The position numbers were made by a program, and so were the translations under genes. A stretch of 64,000 nt of DNA from NCBI GenBank assembly GCA_963739645.1, contig CAVUBM010000106.1, positions 1-64,000 on the forward strand, written 5' to 3'. Position 1 is the stretch's first letter. Each line of letters opens with the position of its first letter. Origin of the DNA: JASHPR01 sp963739645. GTDB taxonomy: Bacteria > Actinomycetota > Actinomycetes > Streptosporangiales > Streptosporangiaceae. Of this stretch, positions 7,352 through 15,249 are shown piece by piece. The notes under the pieces are model-generated. The model was not told the DNA's origin and ran no database searches. It saw only the letters and a list, made by a program, of their open reading frames with translations.

Positions 7352-10126
7352 ATGCCAGGGATGACGAAGCCGCAGGTTGCGGCCGCGCCGGAGCGGGACG
7401 CACTGCTGGCCACCAAACTGCACATGCCCGGCACCCGGGCCGGCCTGGTGCCGCGCCCGCGGCTGGCGGAGGCGCTTGATGAGGGACTGGGGCGGGGGGT
7501 TGTCCTGGTGTGCGCCCCGGCCGGGTACGGCAAGACGGTCCTGCTGGCCGACTGGGCCCAGCGCGGCGGCCTGCCGACCGCGTGGCTGTCGCTGGATGCG
7601 GGCGACAACGACCCGGCCCGGTTCTGGCGCCACGCGGTCGCCGCGCTGGACCGGGTCCATCAGGGGCTGGCCGGGCGGGTGGCCCCGCTGCTCGGCCCGC
7701 CCCCGCCGCCCTCATTCGAGCCGCTGGTCACGGCGCTGATCAACGACCTGACCGACGAGCCTGGCCCGGACGACGCGCTGCTGATCCTCGACGACTACCA
7801 CGTGATCGATGCCCAGGCGGTCCACGCGTCAGTGGGCTTCCTGCTCGAGCACCTCCCGCCCGGGCTGCACCTGGCGCTGGCCAGCCGGGCCGATCCGCCG
7901 CTGGCGCTGGCGCGGCTGCGCGCGGGCGGCCAGCTCGCCGAGCTGCGCGCCGCCGAGCTGCGGTTCACCACCGGCGAAGCGGCTACCCTGCTGCGGCAGG
8001 TCGCGTCCGGTCCCGGCTCCGCCCTGACCGACACCGCGGTGGCGGCGCTGGCGGCGGCCACCGAGGGATGGGCGGCGGGACTGCAGCTGGCCGCGCTGTC
8101 GCTGCGCGGCCAGGACGATGCCGAGCGGTTCGTGGCGGCGTTCACCGGCAGCCACCGCTATGTGCTCGACTACCTGGCCGAGGAAGTGCTCGAGCTGCAG
8201 AGCGAGCAGGTACGCACGTTCCTGCTGGAAATCTCGGTCCTGGAGCGCATGTCGGGGGAACTGTGTGACGCGGTCACCGGCCGGGAGGGCAGCCAGGCGC
8301 TGCTGGAGCGGGTGGAACGGGCCGGACTGTTCCTGATCCCGCTCGATGAGGTGCGCGGCTGGTGGCGTTACCACCACCTGTTCGCCGACCTGCTGCGCGC
8401 CCGCCTGAAGGAGGAACAGCCCAGCCGGGCGGCGCAGCTGCACCACAACGCGGCCCTCTGGTACGAGCAGCATGACCTGGCCGATGATGCGATCCGGCAT
8501 GCGCTGGCCGCCGGGGACACCACCTGGGCCGGCCGGATGGTCGAGCAGCATTTCGACACGGTCTACAACCTGCGCGGCGAGGGCGCCACGATCCAGCGGT
8601 GGCTCGCGGCCCTGCCCGATGACCTGATCCGGTCGCGTCCCCGGCTGCTGCTGGCGCAGGCGCAGCTGGCCGCCACCAGCAGCCGGGTGGACGAGGTAGC
8701 GCCGCTGCTGGACGCGGCCGAGCGCGTCTCGGCCAGTGCGGCCGATGAGCCGTTCGAGCCCACGATCGGCCGGGCCCGCAGCCTGCTGGTGAACATCCCC
8801 GCACATCTCGCCCTGCACCGCAGCTACCTGGCCCAGATCCGCGGCGACGCCGACGCCACCGCCGCCTACGCCGCACGGGCCCTAGCCGAAGTCGCCGAAG
8901 GCGAGTGGGGCCTGAGCTCCACCATCCAGGGGTTCCTGGCCGTGGCCGAATGGCTGCGCGGGCGGCTCGCGGAGGCCGAGCGCGCGTTCGTCCCCAGCAT
9001 CGCGGGATGGCGGGCGGCCGAGCATCACACCACGTATGCCTGGGCTTGTTACTCGCTCGCCCAGGTCTACCGGGCCCAGGGCCGGCTGGACGCCGCCGCT
9101 GGCCTCTGCCAGCAGGCCATCGACGCCACGGCGGTACCCGGCCGCCCGCCCGTGCCGGCCGCGGGCCCGGCGCAGGTCGGCCTGGCCGAGGTGGCCTACC
9201 AGCGCAACGACCTCGACACCGCACTGCGGCACGTCAGCGAGGGCATCGCGCTGTGCCGCCGGTTCGTCTACACCCCGCCGCTGGCCAACGGACTGGTCAC
9301 GCTGGCCTGGATCCGGCAGGTCACCGGCGATCCAGCCGGGGCGCGGGATGCGATCGGGGAGGCCGGGCAGATCTCGCCGGGCCCGGCCGGGCTGCTCAAC
9401 CCCGTCCCGGCGCAGCGGGCGCGGCTGCTGCTGGCCCAGGGCAACCTGGATGCCGCCGCCCGCTGGACGCAGGAGCGCGGCGTCCGCCCGGACGACGACC
9501 CGGACTACCCCCGCGAACAGGGACATCTGGTGCTGGCCCGGGTCCTGCTGGCCCAGGACCGGCCCGGCCCGGCGCTCGCGCTGCTTGACCGGCTGCACGC
9601 GGCGGCCACAGCCCAGGACCGGACCGGCAGCCTCATCGAAATCGGCGCGCTGCGGGCGCTGGCGCTGGCCGCCGAGGGCCTGCAGGCGGACGCCGTGACC
9701 GCTCTGGCCGGGACACTCACCCGGGCCTGCCCCCAGGGCTATGTGCGGGTCTTCGCCGACGAAGGCCCGCCGATGGCCGCACTGCAGGCCCGGCTGATCG
9801 CCGCCCAGCGATCCGGACAGGCCGCCGCCACCGTCCCGCTGGGCTGCCTGGCCCGGCTGCAGCGCGGGTTCGGCGCCGACCGCACCCAGCTAGACCCCGG
9901 GCCTGGCCCCACCACGGTGCCGGGCATCGTCGAGCAGCTGACCGCCCGCGAGACGGAGGTGCTGGGGATGCTGGCCGCTGGCCGGTCGAACCAGGCCATC
10001 GCCGACCAGCTCGTGGTCACCGTCGACACGGTCAAGAAGCACGTCAGCCACCTGCTGGGCAAACTCGGCGCGGCCAGCCGCACCGAAGCCGTCGCCCGCG
10101 CCCGCGAACTCGGCCTGATCCCCTAA
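7352..10126 (+). CDS. LuxR-family transcriptional activator, MalT/LAL type
   Basis: This 924-residue protein has an N-terminal STAND-type ATPase with Walker A (APAGYGKT, residues 55-62) and Walker B-like LLILDDYHVID. The middle 400 residues are helical TPR-like repeats, and the C-terminus is a LuxR helix-turn-helix (LTARETEVLGMLAAGRSNQA through VKKHVSHLLGKLGA). This is the architecture of MalT and the large ATP-binding LuxR regulators that act as ligand-gated transcriptional activators. The ATG at 7352 follows a GGAGG/GGGAG-rich leader; a second ATG nine bases on is also possible. It is transcribed divergently from the ABC exporter and may control it, but that is inferred from position only. 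Confidence 0.92.
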   Translation: MPGMTKPQVAAAPERDALLATKLHMPGTRAGLVPRPRLAEALDEGLGRGVVLVCAPAGYGKTVLLADWAQRGGLPTAWLSLDAGDNDPARFWRHAVAALDRVHQGLAGRVAPLLGPPPPPSFEPLVTALINDLTDEPGPDDALLILDDYHVIDAQAVHASVGFLLEHLPPGLHLALASRADPPLALARLRAGGQLAELRAAELRFTTGEAATLLRQVASGPGSALTDTAVAALAAATEGWAAGLQLAALSLRGQDDAERFVAAFTGSHRYVLDYLAEEVLELQSEQVRTFLLEISVLERMSGELCDAVTGREGSQALLERVERAGLFLIPLDEVRGWWRYHHLFADLLRARLKEEQPSRAAQLHHNAALWYEQHDLADDAIRHALAAGDTTWAGRMVEQHFDTVYNLRGEGATIQRWLAALPDDLIRSRPRLLLAQAQLAATSSRVDEVAPLLDAAERVSASAADEPFEPTIGRARSLLVNIPAHLALHRSYLAQIRGDADATAAYAARALAEVAEGEWGLSSTIQGFLAVAEWLRGRLAEAERAFVPSIAGWRAAEHHTTYAWACYSLAQVYRAQGRLDAAAGLCQQAIDATAVPGRPPVPAAGPAQVGLAEVAYQRNDLDTALRHVSEGIALCRRFVYTPPLANGLVTLAWIRQVTGDPAGARDAIGEAGQISPGPAGLLNPVPAQRARLLLAQGNLDAAARWTQERGVRPDDDPDYPREQGHLVLARVLLAQDRPGPALALLDRLHAAATAQDRTGSLIEIGALRALALAAEGLQADAVTALAGTLTRACPQGYVRVFADEGPPMAALQARLIAAQRSGQAAATVPLGCLARLQRGFGADRTQLDPGPGPTTVPGIVEQLTARETEVLGMLAAGRSNQAIADQLVVTVDTVKKHVSHLLGKLGAASRTEAVARARELGLIP

Positions 10127-10261
10127 GCCCGGATTCACCGCGTGAATGGAACGCGGTGATTTCAGGGCTGGCGGCCGGGCGGGCGTGATCTTGGGGCTGG
10201 CGTGGGCATGTTCGGCTGGCCGCTCACCGTTCGGCGGGATGTCCTGGTGGCTCGCAGCCAG

Positions 10262-10384
10262 GACCCCGGCAGAGTCAAGCATCCGAAGCGACATGCCCGG
10301 GTGTTTCTCGAACCAGCTCCGCGAGTCATCGCCCTGGGCGTAGGCGGCGTCCCAGTACGCCGCTGCCGCTGCCTGGTCAGCCAT
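10262..10384 (-). pseudogene. Methyltransferase N-terminal fragment
   Basis: The first 40 residues (YWDAAYAQGDDSRSWFEKHP then MSLRMLDSAGV) match the opening of small SAM-dependent methyltransferases (YWD..Y..GDD.SWFQ..P..SL). The frame then continues into sequence without the glycine-rich SAM-binding motif. Only the 5' end of the gene is present; the remaining 130 bp up to the LuxR stop look non-coding. Confidence 0.5.
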
Positions 10385-10446
10385 GTCTTATCCTGCGCGC
10401 TGGAGATGCCAGTCTGTTAGCGGACGCGATCACGACCGGGCAGGAT

Positions 10447-10944
10447 CTAGTTCTGGCATTCCCGGCGCGTCTTGGTGGCTTGGCTCAGCCGCTTAACCGC
10501 TTCCATCCTGTGCTTGAGCGCTGCCATGTTGTCTGGCATCTCCTTGCGTGCTTCCCGGCGGACCATCAGCGGCACCAGGATCTTTCCGATGCCATGGCCG
10601 GTGAAGTCGACGCTGATGGTCAGCCGGGAGCGGGAGCCGGTCACTGGCTCGACCAGGACCTCGACAGCCGCCCGGACCGGCCCGTCGATGCCCCGCACGC
10701 CCCAAGTCTTAGGCGGCTCGATATGCGCAAGCTCGGAAGTGGACGGGCGGTTGGCGCCGCCGATGCGCCGGGTGGTCACGCATTTCGCGCCTACGGCCGG
10801 TGTTTGGGCGCCGTTGGCCGGGCCGTCCATGTGCCCGTCCACCACGCCCTGCTGCCACTCGCTGAACCGGGCCGGGTCGGTGGCGTAAGCGAAGACCTCG
10901 GCGGCCGGACGCTCGATTTCGGCGCTGGTCACGATCGGCGGCAT
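10447..10944 (-). CDS. SRPBCC-family protein
   Basis: This 165-residue protein has the START/Bet v1-like pattern: an N-terminal strand with IERPAAEVFAYATDPARFSEW, then alternating strands, and a C-terminal helix rich in basic residues. Such proteins bind hydrophobic ligands in a cavity; the ligand here is unknown. Its start is one base beyond the stop of the upstream SRPBCC gene, so it is the last gene of an ArsR-SRPBCC-SRPBCC operon read leftward. No signal peptide or membrane segment is present. Confidence 0.8.
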   Translation of the reverse strand: MPPIVTSAEIERPAAEVFAYATDPARFSEWQQGVVDGHMDGPANGAQTPAVGAKCVTTRRIGGANRPSTSELAHIEPPKTWGVRGIDGPVRAAVEVLVEPVTGSRSRLTISVDFTGHGIGKILVPLMVRREARKEMPDNMAALKHRMEAVKRLSQATKTRRECQN

Positions 10945-10945
10945 G

Positions 10946-11428
10946 TCAGGAGCCTTCTTTCACCAGCGCTGCGTATCGGTCCAGGTACAACGGCCAGCCC
11001 TCCGGCCCGTCCACGCCGTCCGTGACTGCTTCCCAGCCGGGACCGTGCCGGTCGATGTGGCGGTGCTCCAGCTCGACTCGCGTGCGGGTCGGCGACTCGG
11101 CGTAGAACCGCACCTCGACCTCGCTGGTCTGAGCCTGGTCAGTCTCGATCGTCCACCGCGGGCTGATGTCCCAGCTGAATACCACCCGCTCCGGCGGGTC
11201 AAAGGCCAGGATCCGTGCCCACCGGCACTCACTGCCGTCGGCTGCCCGGTCCACGATGCTGCCGCCGACCCTCGGCTCGAACACCGTCTCGGCGATCGGC
11301 GCCCCGAGCATGTTGTGCTCAGGCGGCTTGAAGTCCCCGAACCGGTCGGTGAACACCGTGAAAGCACGCTCGATCGGCGTGTCAACCACGACTTGCTTGC
11401 GGACCGTCGCTGCGTCGGTCTGGGCCAT
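10946..11428 (-). CDS. SRPBCC/AHSA1-type activator-domain protein
   Basis: This 160-residue protein starts at 11428 (MAQTDAATVRKQVVVDTPIE), supported by GGGAGG upstream; a longer in-frame reading into the upstream gene is rejected. The AHSA1-like pattern is clear: IERAFTVFTDRFGDFKP, VGGSIVDRAADGSE, AFDPPERVVFSWDISPRW. These domains are commonly encoded directly after a small ArsR regulator, as here; its ATG overlaps the ArsR stop by one base. The physiological ligand or target is unknown. Confidence 0.85.
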   Translation of the reverse strand: MAQTDAATVRKQVVVDTPIERAFTVFTDRFGDFKPPEHNMLGAPIAETVFEPRVGGSIVDRAADGSECRWARILAFDPPERVVFSWDISPRWTIETDQAQTSEVEVRFYAESPTRTRVELEHRHIDRHGPGWEAVTDGVDGPEGWPLYLDRYAALVKEGS

Positions 11429-11757
11429 CAAGCCTCCCTCGTATCCGTGTCCGGCGCTTGCACGGCATCGGCGTACCCGGCCAGCGCCCGCTGCCAGTAT
11501 GTGTCGAGCTGATCCCGCAACGCCGCCAGCGCGGCCGGGTTGAGCCGGTAGATCCGGCGCGTCCCCTCGGCCACGTCCTCCACCAGCCCGGCGTCCTTGA
11601 GGATCTTCAGATGCTGAGACACCGCCGACCGGCTCACCGGCAGCCCGGCCGCCAGCTTCCCCACAGCCCGAGGCCCCTCTGCCAGGCATGCCACGATGGC
11701 CAGGCGCGTGCCGTCGGCCAGCGCACCCCACCGGTCAGCATCTCGGTTAGCATCCAC
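11428..11757 (-). CDS. ArsR-family winged-helix repressor
   Basis: This 109-residue protein has the ArsR fold: ALADGTRLAIVACLAEGPRA, then the recognition helix in LPVSRSAVSQHLKILKDAGL, and the wing VAEGTRRIYRLNPAAL. There are no clustered Cys residues for metal binding, so it belongs to the non-metal ArsR group that pairs with AHSA1/SRPBCC proteins. The start is GTG at 11757 with no ribosome-binding site. A good promoter ends about 8 nt upstream, so the mRNA is probably leaderless. It likely represses its own operon through the GGTTAG-type sites described at the promoter. Confidence 0.88.
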   Translation of the reverse strand: MDANRDADRWGALADGTRLAIVACLAEGPRAVGKLAAGLPVSRSAVSQHLKILKDAGLVEDVAEGTRRIYRLNPAALAALRDQLDTYWQRALAGYADAVQAPDTDTREA

Positions 11758-11795
11758 TAACCGTTAGTATTCTCTAACCGAAAGCGCTAAGTCAA
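11744..11795 (-). promoter_or_regulatory. Promoter and putative ArsR operators, leaderless start
   Basis: On the minus strand TTGACT (11795-11790) is followed after 18 bp by AATACT (11771-11766), and the GTG start lies 8 nt further on, so transcription should begin at or very near the start codon. Three copies of the half-site CTAAC(C)G/CGGTTAG occur: 11744-11750, the near-perfect palindrome CTAACCGTTAG at 11757-11767, and 11774-11780. They overlap the -10 box and start codon, the expected place for autorepression. Confidence 0.6.
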
Positions 11796-11883
11796 GGCGC
11801 TGGGTGCTCCGCGGCCGTCCAGCTAGCGCCCACCGGACGGACTGCCCCAGGTTCGCGGGCGGCAAGTTGTACGTTCCTGGCCT

Positions 11884-12498
11884 ATGGCTGATTCGCGGTG
11901 GTGGAGGGACTTCGACGCTGTCCTCGCGGCGGCGGCGCCTGCGGGTTCGCGCATCCTCGACGTCGGATGTGGCGATGGCGGACTGGTTGACCGCCTGACC
12001 GAGCTTGGCTTCGACGCGTTTGGAGTGGATCCGGCCGCACCTTCTCACCAGCGCCTGGTCCCAATGCGTGTTGAGGACGCGCAACTGCTTGATGAGTTTG
12101 ACGCAGTTGCCGCCGTCATGGCTCTGCACCATGCTGACCTTGAAGCTGTGGTCAGGACGCTCGCCAACCTTCTGCGCCCGCGCGGGTCGGTCTTTATCTA
12201 CGAGTTCTCTTGGGACGCTTACGATGGCCGGCACGCCGCCTGGCTCGCAAAACACGATCTGTCTCACGCCGACAATTCGGTAGCTGGCTGGCGGCGTGAG
12301 CATAGCGAGCTTCACACGACCGCGACGATCAAGAAGGCGCTCTACGCTCGTTTCGAGCCGGTCGTTGAGGTCCGCAGGCCCTATCTGGCGCGGATGCTCA
12401 GGCGGGCGGACCTAGAGGCGACAGAGCACGCTTTGATCGATGCTCAGATGCTTCCAGCGCTCGGTCTTTGGATCATAGCCAGGCTGGCGGAGGCGTGA
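11884..12498 (+). CDS. Class I SAM-dependent methyltransferase
   Basis: This 204-residue protein carries the SAM-binding glycine motif ILDVGCGDGGLVDRL at residues 24-38, an acidic post-motif (GVDPAAP), motif II in DEFDAVAAVMALHH and LRPRGSVFIYEF. The fold is that of small-molecule methyltransferases; the substrate cannot be told. It is divergent from the ArsR operon, sharing about 125 bp of upstream DNA, so the GGTTAG sites could also affect it. The start at 11884 is the first good ATG. Confidence 0.85.
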   Translation: MADSRWWRDFDAVLAAAAPAGSRILDVGCGDGGLVDRLTELGFDAFGVDPAAPSHQRLVPMRVEDAQLLDEFDAVAAVMALHHADLEAVVRTLANLLRPRGSVFIYEFSWDAYDGRHAAWLAKHDLSHADNSVAGWRREHSELHTTATIKKALYARFEPVVEVRRPYLARMLRRADLEATEHALIDAQMLPALGLWIIARLAEA

Positions 12499-12629
12499 AG
12501 GCCAGGGTCCGGGGACGGCCCCTGCAAGGTACAAATTCACTAGATCGCAGAGGCATGGCACAGCATCGGGCAGACGGCCACCAGCTCGGCCGCAGAGGTC
12601 GTGGTCAGCCGGCGCAGGCGCCAGGTCCA

Positions 12630-14051
12630 TCAAGATCGAAGCAGCCGGCCACAATGACCGATGGCGGCAGAGCTGCCCGCTATGCCCGCTGGCTGGCCTG
12701 GGCGTCGCTGGCCTGGATGGCCGCCGAAGGCGTCATTGGCCTGATCGCCGGTTTCGCGGCGGGCTCGATCGCCCTGGTGGGGTGGGCACTGGGCAGCGGC
12801 ATTGAGGGACTGGCCAGCGTGATCGTGGTCTGGCGCTTCACCGGGTCGCGGATGCTGTCCGGAACCGCTGAACGGCGAGCCCAGCGGGCCGTCGCGGTCA
12901 GCTTCTGGCTGCTGGCCCCTTACCTTACGGCCGGCGCCATCCGCGATCTGGTGGCACATCATCCGGCCACCGCCACGCCACTTGGCATCGCCCTCACAGC
13001 ATCGAGCCTGGTGATCATGCCGGTGCTCGGCATGGCCAAGCGCCGCCTCGGCGCCCGGCTTGGTTCTGGCGCCACGGCCGGTGAAGGTACCCAGAACCTG
13101 ATGTGCGCCGCCCAGGCCGCCGGGGTCCTGCTCGCCCTGGTCGTCGTCGCCATCTGGCCGGGCGGCTGGCCGGTCGACCCGATCATCGCGCTCGGCATCG
13201 CCGCCTGGGCGGCCTGGGAAGGAAACCGGTCCTGGCGCGGCGCAGACTGCTGCTAACCAGACCAGCCCGAGCCACAAATAGCGGGCACCGATGGCGATGA
13301 CCAGGACGCCGACCAGGCGGCGGATCAGGACGTCGGGCAGCCGGGACTGGATCCGGGCACCGGTGTAGCCGCCTGCCAGGCCGCCGATACCCAGCGCGAT
13401 CCCGGTGGGCCAGCTCGGCGCCACCGGGCCATGATGATGCACGGACAAGATCATGAAAGTGATCACGCCCGCTACGGAGGTCACGAACGTGGACGCCAGG
13501 GCGGCCGGGGCGACCTCGGGAGCGGGCCTGCCGGACCCGATCAGGATCGGTGCCAGGATCGAGCCGCCGCCGATCCCGTAGATACCGCCGACGCAGCCCA
13601 CGAGGGCCGCCAGCGCGACCAGGACCGGTGCCGGGATCAGCCGTACCCGGCGGCCTGGTTCGCCGGGCGGCGCTGGGCGGGTCAGCACCAGCCAGGTCCC
13701 TAGGGGGAGCAGCACCGCGGCGACCACCAGGTCGAAGACCTGAGGGCCGGGCAGCAGGCTGACCCGGATGACCGACCCGGCGATGACGCCGGGCAGGGTC
13801 CCGGCGATGAGCACCAGGGCCAGGCGGCCGCCGGTCTGTCCCTGCCGCCAGTACCGGTACAGCGCTCCCGGGGTGGCGACCACGTTGTAGAGCAGGTTGG
13901 TGGGTGTGACCGCCGGGCTCGGTGTGCCCAGCACGCTGACCTGAAATGGCAGCAGCAGCACCGCACCCGAGATCCCCGCCGGGGTCGCCAGCACCGCAAT
14001 GGCAAATGCCGCCGCCAGCGCGACGGCTTCGGTCCAGCCAGGCCCGAACAC
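12630..14051 (-). CDS. TSUP-family (TauE/SafE) sulfite/sulfonate exporter-like permease
   Basis: Residues 1 to about 270 form a typical eight-helix TSUP permease: FAIAVLATPAGISGAVLLLP at the start, VTPTNLLYNVVATPGALYRY, and a second half beginning LVALAALVGCVGGIYGIGGG, ending in IAIGARYLWLGLVW. The family exports sulfite, sulfoacetate or related organosulfur anions. A normal TSUP protein would stop near 13,235. Here the frame stays open to 12,630, antisense through the whole CDF-like gene, adding about 200 residues that look like noise. Either the true stop was lost to an indel or the tail is genuine overlap. The start is GTG at 14051. Confidence 0.72.
   Translation of the reverse strand: MFGPGWTEAVALAAAFAIAVLATPAGISGAVLLLPFQVSVLGTPSPAVTPTNLLYNVVATPGALYRYWRQGQTGGRLALVLIAGTLPGVIAGSVIRVSLLPGPQVFDLVVAAVLLPLGTWLVLTRPAPPGEPGRRVRLIPAPVLVALAALVGCVGGIYGIGGGSILAPILIGSGRPAPEVAPAALASTFVTSVAGVITFMILSVHHHGPVAPSWPTGIALGIGGLAGGYTGARIQSRLPDVLIRRLVGVLVIAIGARYLWLGLVWLAAVCAAPGPVSFPGRPGGDAERDDRVDRPAARPDGDDDQGEQDPGGLGGAHQVLGTFTGRGARTKPGAEAALGHAEHRHDHQARCCEGDAKWRGGGRMMCHQIADGAGRKVRGQQPEADRDGPLGSPFSGSGQHPRPGEAPDHDHAGQSLNAAAQCPPHQGDRARRETGDQANDAFGGHPGQRRPGQPAGIAGSSAAIGHCGRLLRS
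12654..13256 (+). CDS. CDF-like membrane protein (transmembrane domain only)
   Basis: This 200-residue protein has about six hydrophobic segments. ALVGWALGSGIEGLASVIVV corresponds to the second-helix region of cation diffusion facilitators, and the C-terminus is PVDPIIALGIAAWAAWEGNRSW. It lacks the cytoplasmic C-terminal domain of CDF transporters, and the usual metal-site Asp pairs are partly replaced. It resembles short actinobacterial CDF-like proteins of uncertain transport activity. The start at 12654 (MTDGGRAARYAR) gives a normal membrane-protein N-terminus; an upstream in-frame extension to 12468 is Arg/Gly-rich and unlikely. It converges with the TSUP gene on the other strand. A second protein of similar design is at 25,865. 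Confidence 0.7.
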   Translation: MTDGGRAARYARWLAWASLAWMAAEGVIGLIAGFAAGSIALVGWALGSGIEGLASVIVVWRFTGSRMLSGTAERRAQRAVAVSFWLLAPYLTAGAIRDLVAHHPATATPLGIALTASSLVIMPVLGMAKRRLGARLGSGATAGEGTQNLMCAAQAAGVLLALVVVAIWPGGWPVDPIIALGIAAWAAWEGNRSWRGADCC

Positions 14052-14216
14052 CGGGCCACGCTAGCGGCCGTCCGCCCTGGTCAACGGGACTTTCTGGATG
14101 CTTGCCCTGGCCTGTACCCGGCATCATTACAGCGCCAGCGGCCTGCGCCGGACCGGATAGCCGCCGGTGCGCCGCCCTGCCCCGGCAGGCCGCCGCATCT
14201 GCGTTACCCTCCGGAA

Positions 14217-14627
14217 ATGCCGATGTTCCGAATAAAAGAAGCGGCCAGCCTGCTGGGGGTCAGCACCGACACCCTGCGCCGCTGGGCAGACGCCGGACGG
14301 ATCGGCACGACCACCGACGGCTCCGGGCGGATGGCCGTCGACGGGACAGCGCTCGCCGCCCTGGCCCAGGAGCTGGCCGAGTCAGCTGACCACACCGAGA
14401 ACAAAATGGTCGTGGCCCACTCGGCACGCAACAGGTTCAGCGGCCTGATCAGCCGGGTCACCCGCGACACCGTGATGGCCCAGGTAGAGATCCAGGCCGG
14501 GCCGCACAGATTCGTGTCCCTGCTCAGCCGCGAAGCCGCCGACGAACTCGGCCTGGAACCAGGAATGCTCGCGGTCGCCGCCGTCAAGGCCACCAATGTC
14601 TCCGTCGAGATCCCCCAGAACAGCTGA
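14217..14627 (+). CDS. HTH-TOBE (Mop-domain) molybdate-responsive regulator or binding protein
   Basis: This 136-residue protein has an N-terminal MerR/excisionase-like helix-turn-helix (RIKEAASLLGVSTDTLRRWA) and a C-terminal TOBE/Mop domain from about residue 70 (SARNRFSGLISRVTRDTVMA to VKATNVSVEI), which in this family binds molybdate or tungstate. Such fusions occur in actinobacteria next to molybdate transport or molybdoenzyme genes. Here the broken Mo-hydroxylase operon lies 600 bp downstream on the other strand. Two start ATGs, 14217 and 14223, are possible. It is probably a DNA-binding molybdate sensor; the targets are not visible. Confidence 0.85.
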   Translation: MPMFRIKEAASLLGVSTDTLRRWADAGRIGTTTDGSGRMAVDGTALAALAQELAESADHTENKMVVAHSARNRFSGLISRVTRDTVMAQVEIQAGPHRFVSLLSREAADELGLEPGMLAVAAVKATNVSVEIPQNS

Positions 14628-14712
14628 GCCCGGTTCCGGCCCGGGCGGGCCGACACCCCGGCTCTCCCTAACCAGGAACCTCCGCAGATGATTACAGTGT
14701 TACAGTGACCTG

Positions 14713-15177
14713 ATGAGTGAGCTGCCGACCCTGTACGAGTGGGCTGGAGGCCGTCCGGCCATCGCCCGCCTGATCGGCTGCTTCTACGACCGGGTCGAGC
14801 GCGATGAGCTGCTCAGCCCGTTCTTTCCCGGCGGCGTCAGCGAGCAGCACCGCGAGCACGTCACGACCTGGTGGTCCGAGGTGTTCGGCGGCCCCGCCGA
14901 CTACACCGACCGGCTTGGCGGCTATCCCGCGATGCTCAGCCACCACCGCAACCTCAACATCACCGCCGGCCAGCGTTTCCGATTCGCGTCGCTGATGAGC
15001 CTGGCCGCCGACGACGCCAACCTACCCGCCGACCCCGAATTCCGCGCGGCATTGGTCGGCTACCTGGAATGGGGCACCCGCCTGGCCATGCACAATTCGC
15101 AGGCCGGCGCAGATGTGGCCCAGCAGGCTCCCGTCCCGCACTGGGGATGGGGCGTGGCCCCTCCCTACCAGCCATAG
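14713..15177 (+). CDS. Truncated haemoglobin, group II (GlbO-like)
   Basis: This 154-residue protein fits group II truncated haemoglobins: FYDRV with Tyr at B10 (residue 25), FFPGG, EHVTTWWSEVFGGP, the proximal histidine region MLSHHRNL (residues 75-81), and Trp at G8 in YLEWGT (residue 120), which is diagnostic for the group. These proteins bind O2 and NO and are linked to oxidative or nitrosative stress. It is not obviously in an operon; the Mo-hydroxylase genes converge on it from the right. Confidence 0.92.
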   Translation: MSELPTLYEWAGGRPAIARLIGCFYDRVERDELLSPFFPGGVSEQHREHVTTWWSEVFGGPADYTDRLGGYPAMLSHHRNLNITAGQRFRFASLMSLAADDANLPADPEFRAALVGYLEWGTRLAMHNSQAGADVAQQAPVPHWGWGVAPPYQP

Positions 15178-15249
15178 ACAACGATTCCGCAAGTCCGCAG
15201 ACCTCCGCGCTTCGGTGCTGTTTGTCAGGGTGACCCGGTGCCGCAAAAC

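Noticed and set aside
7352..10126. Long frames opposite and alongside the large LuxR gene
   Set aside because: In very G+C-rich DNA alternate frames stay open. The LuxR frame has clear domains at both ends.
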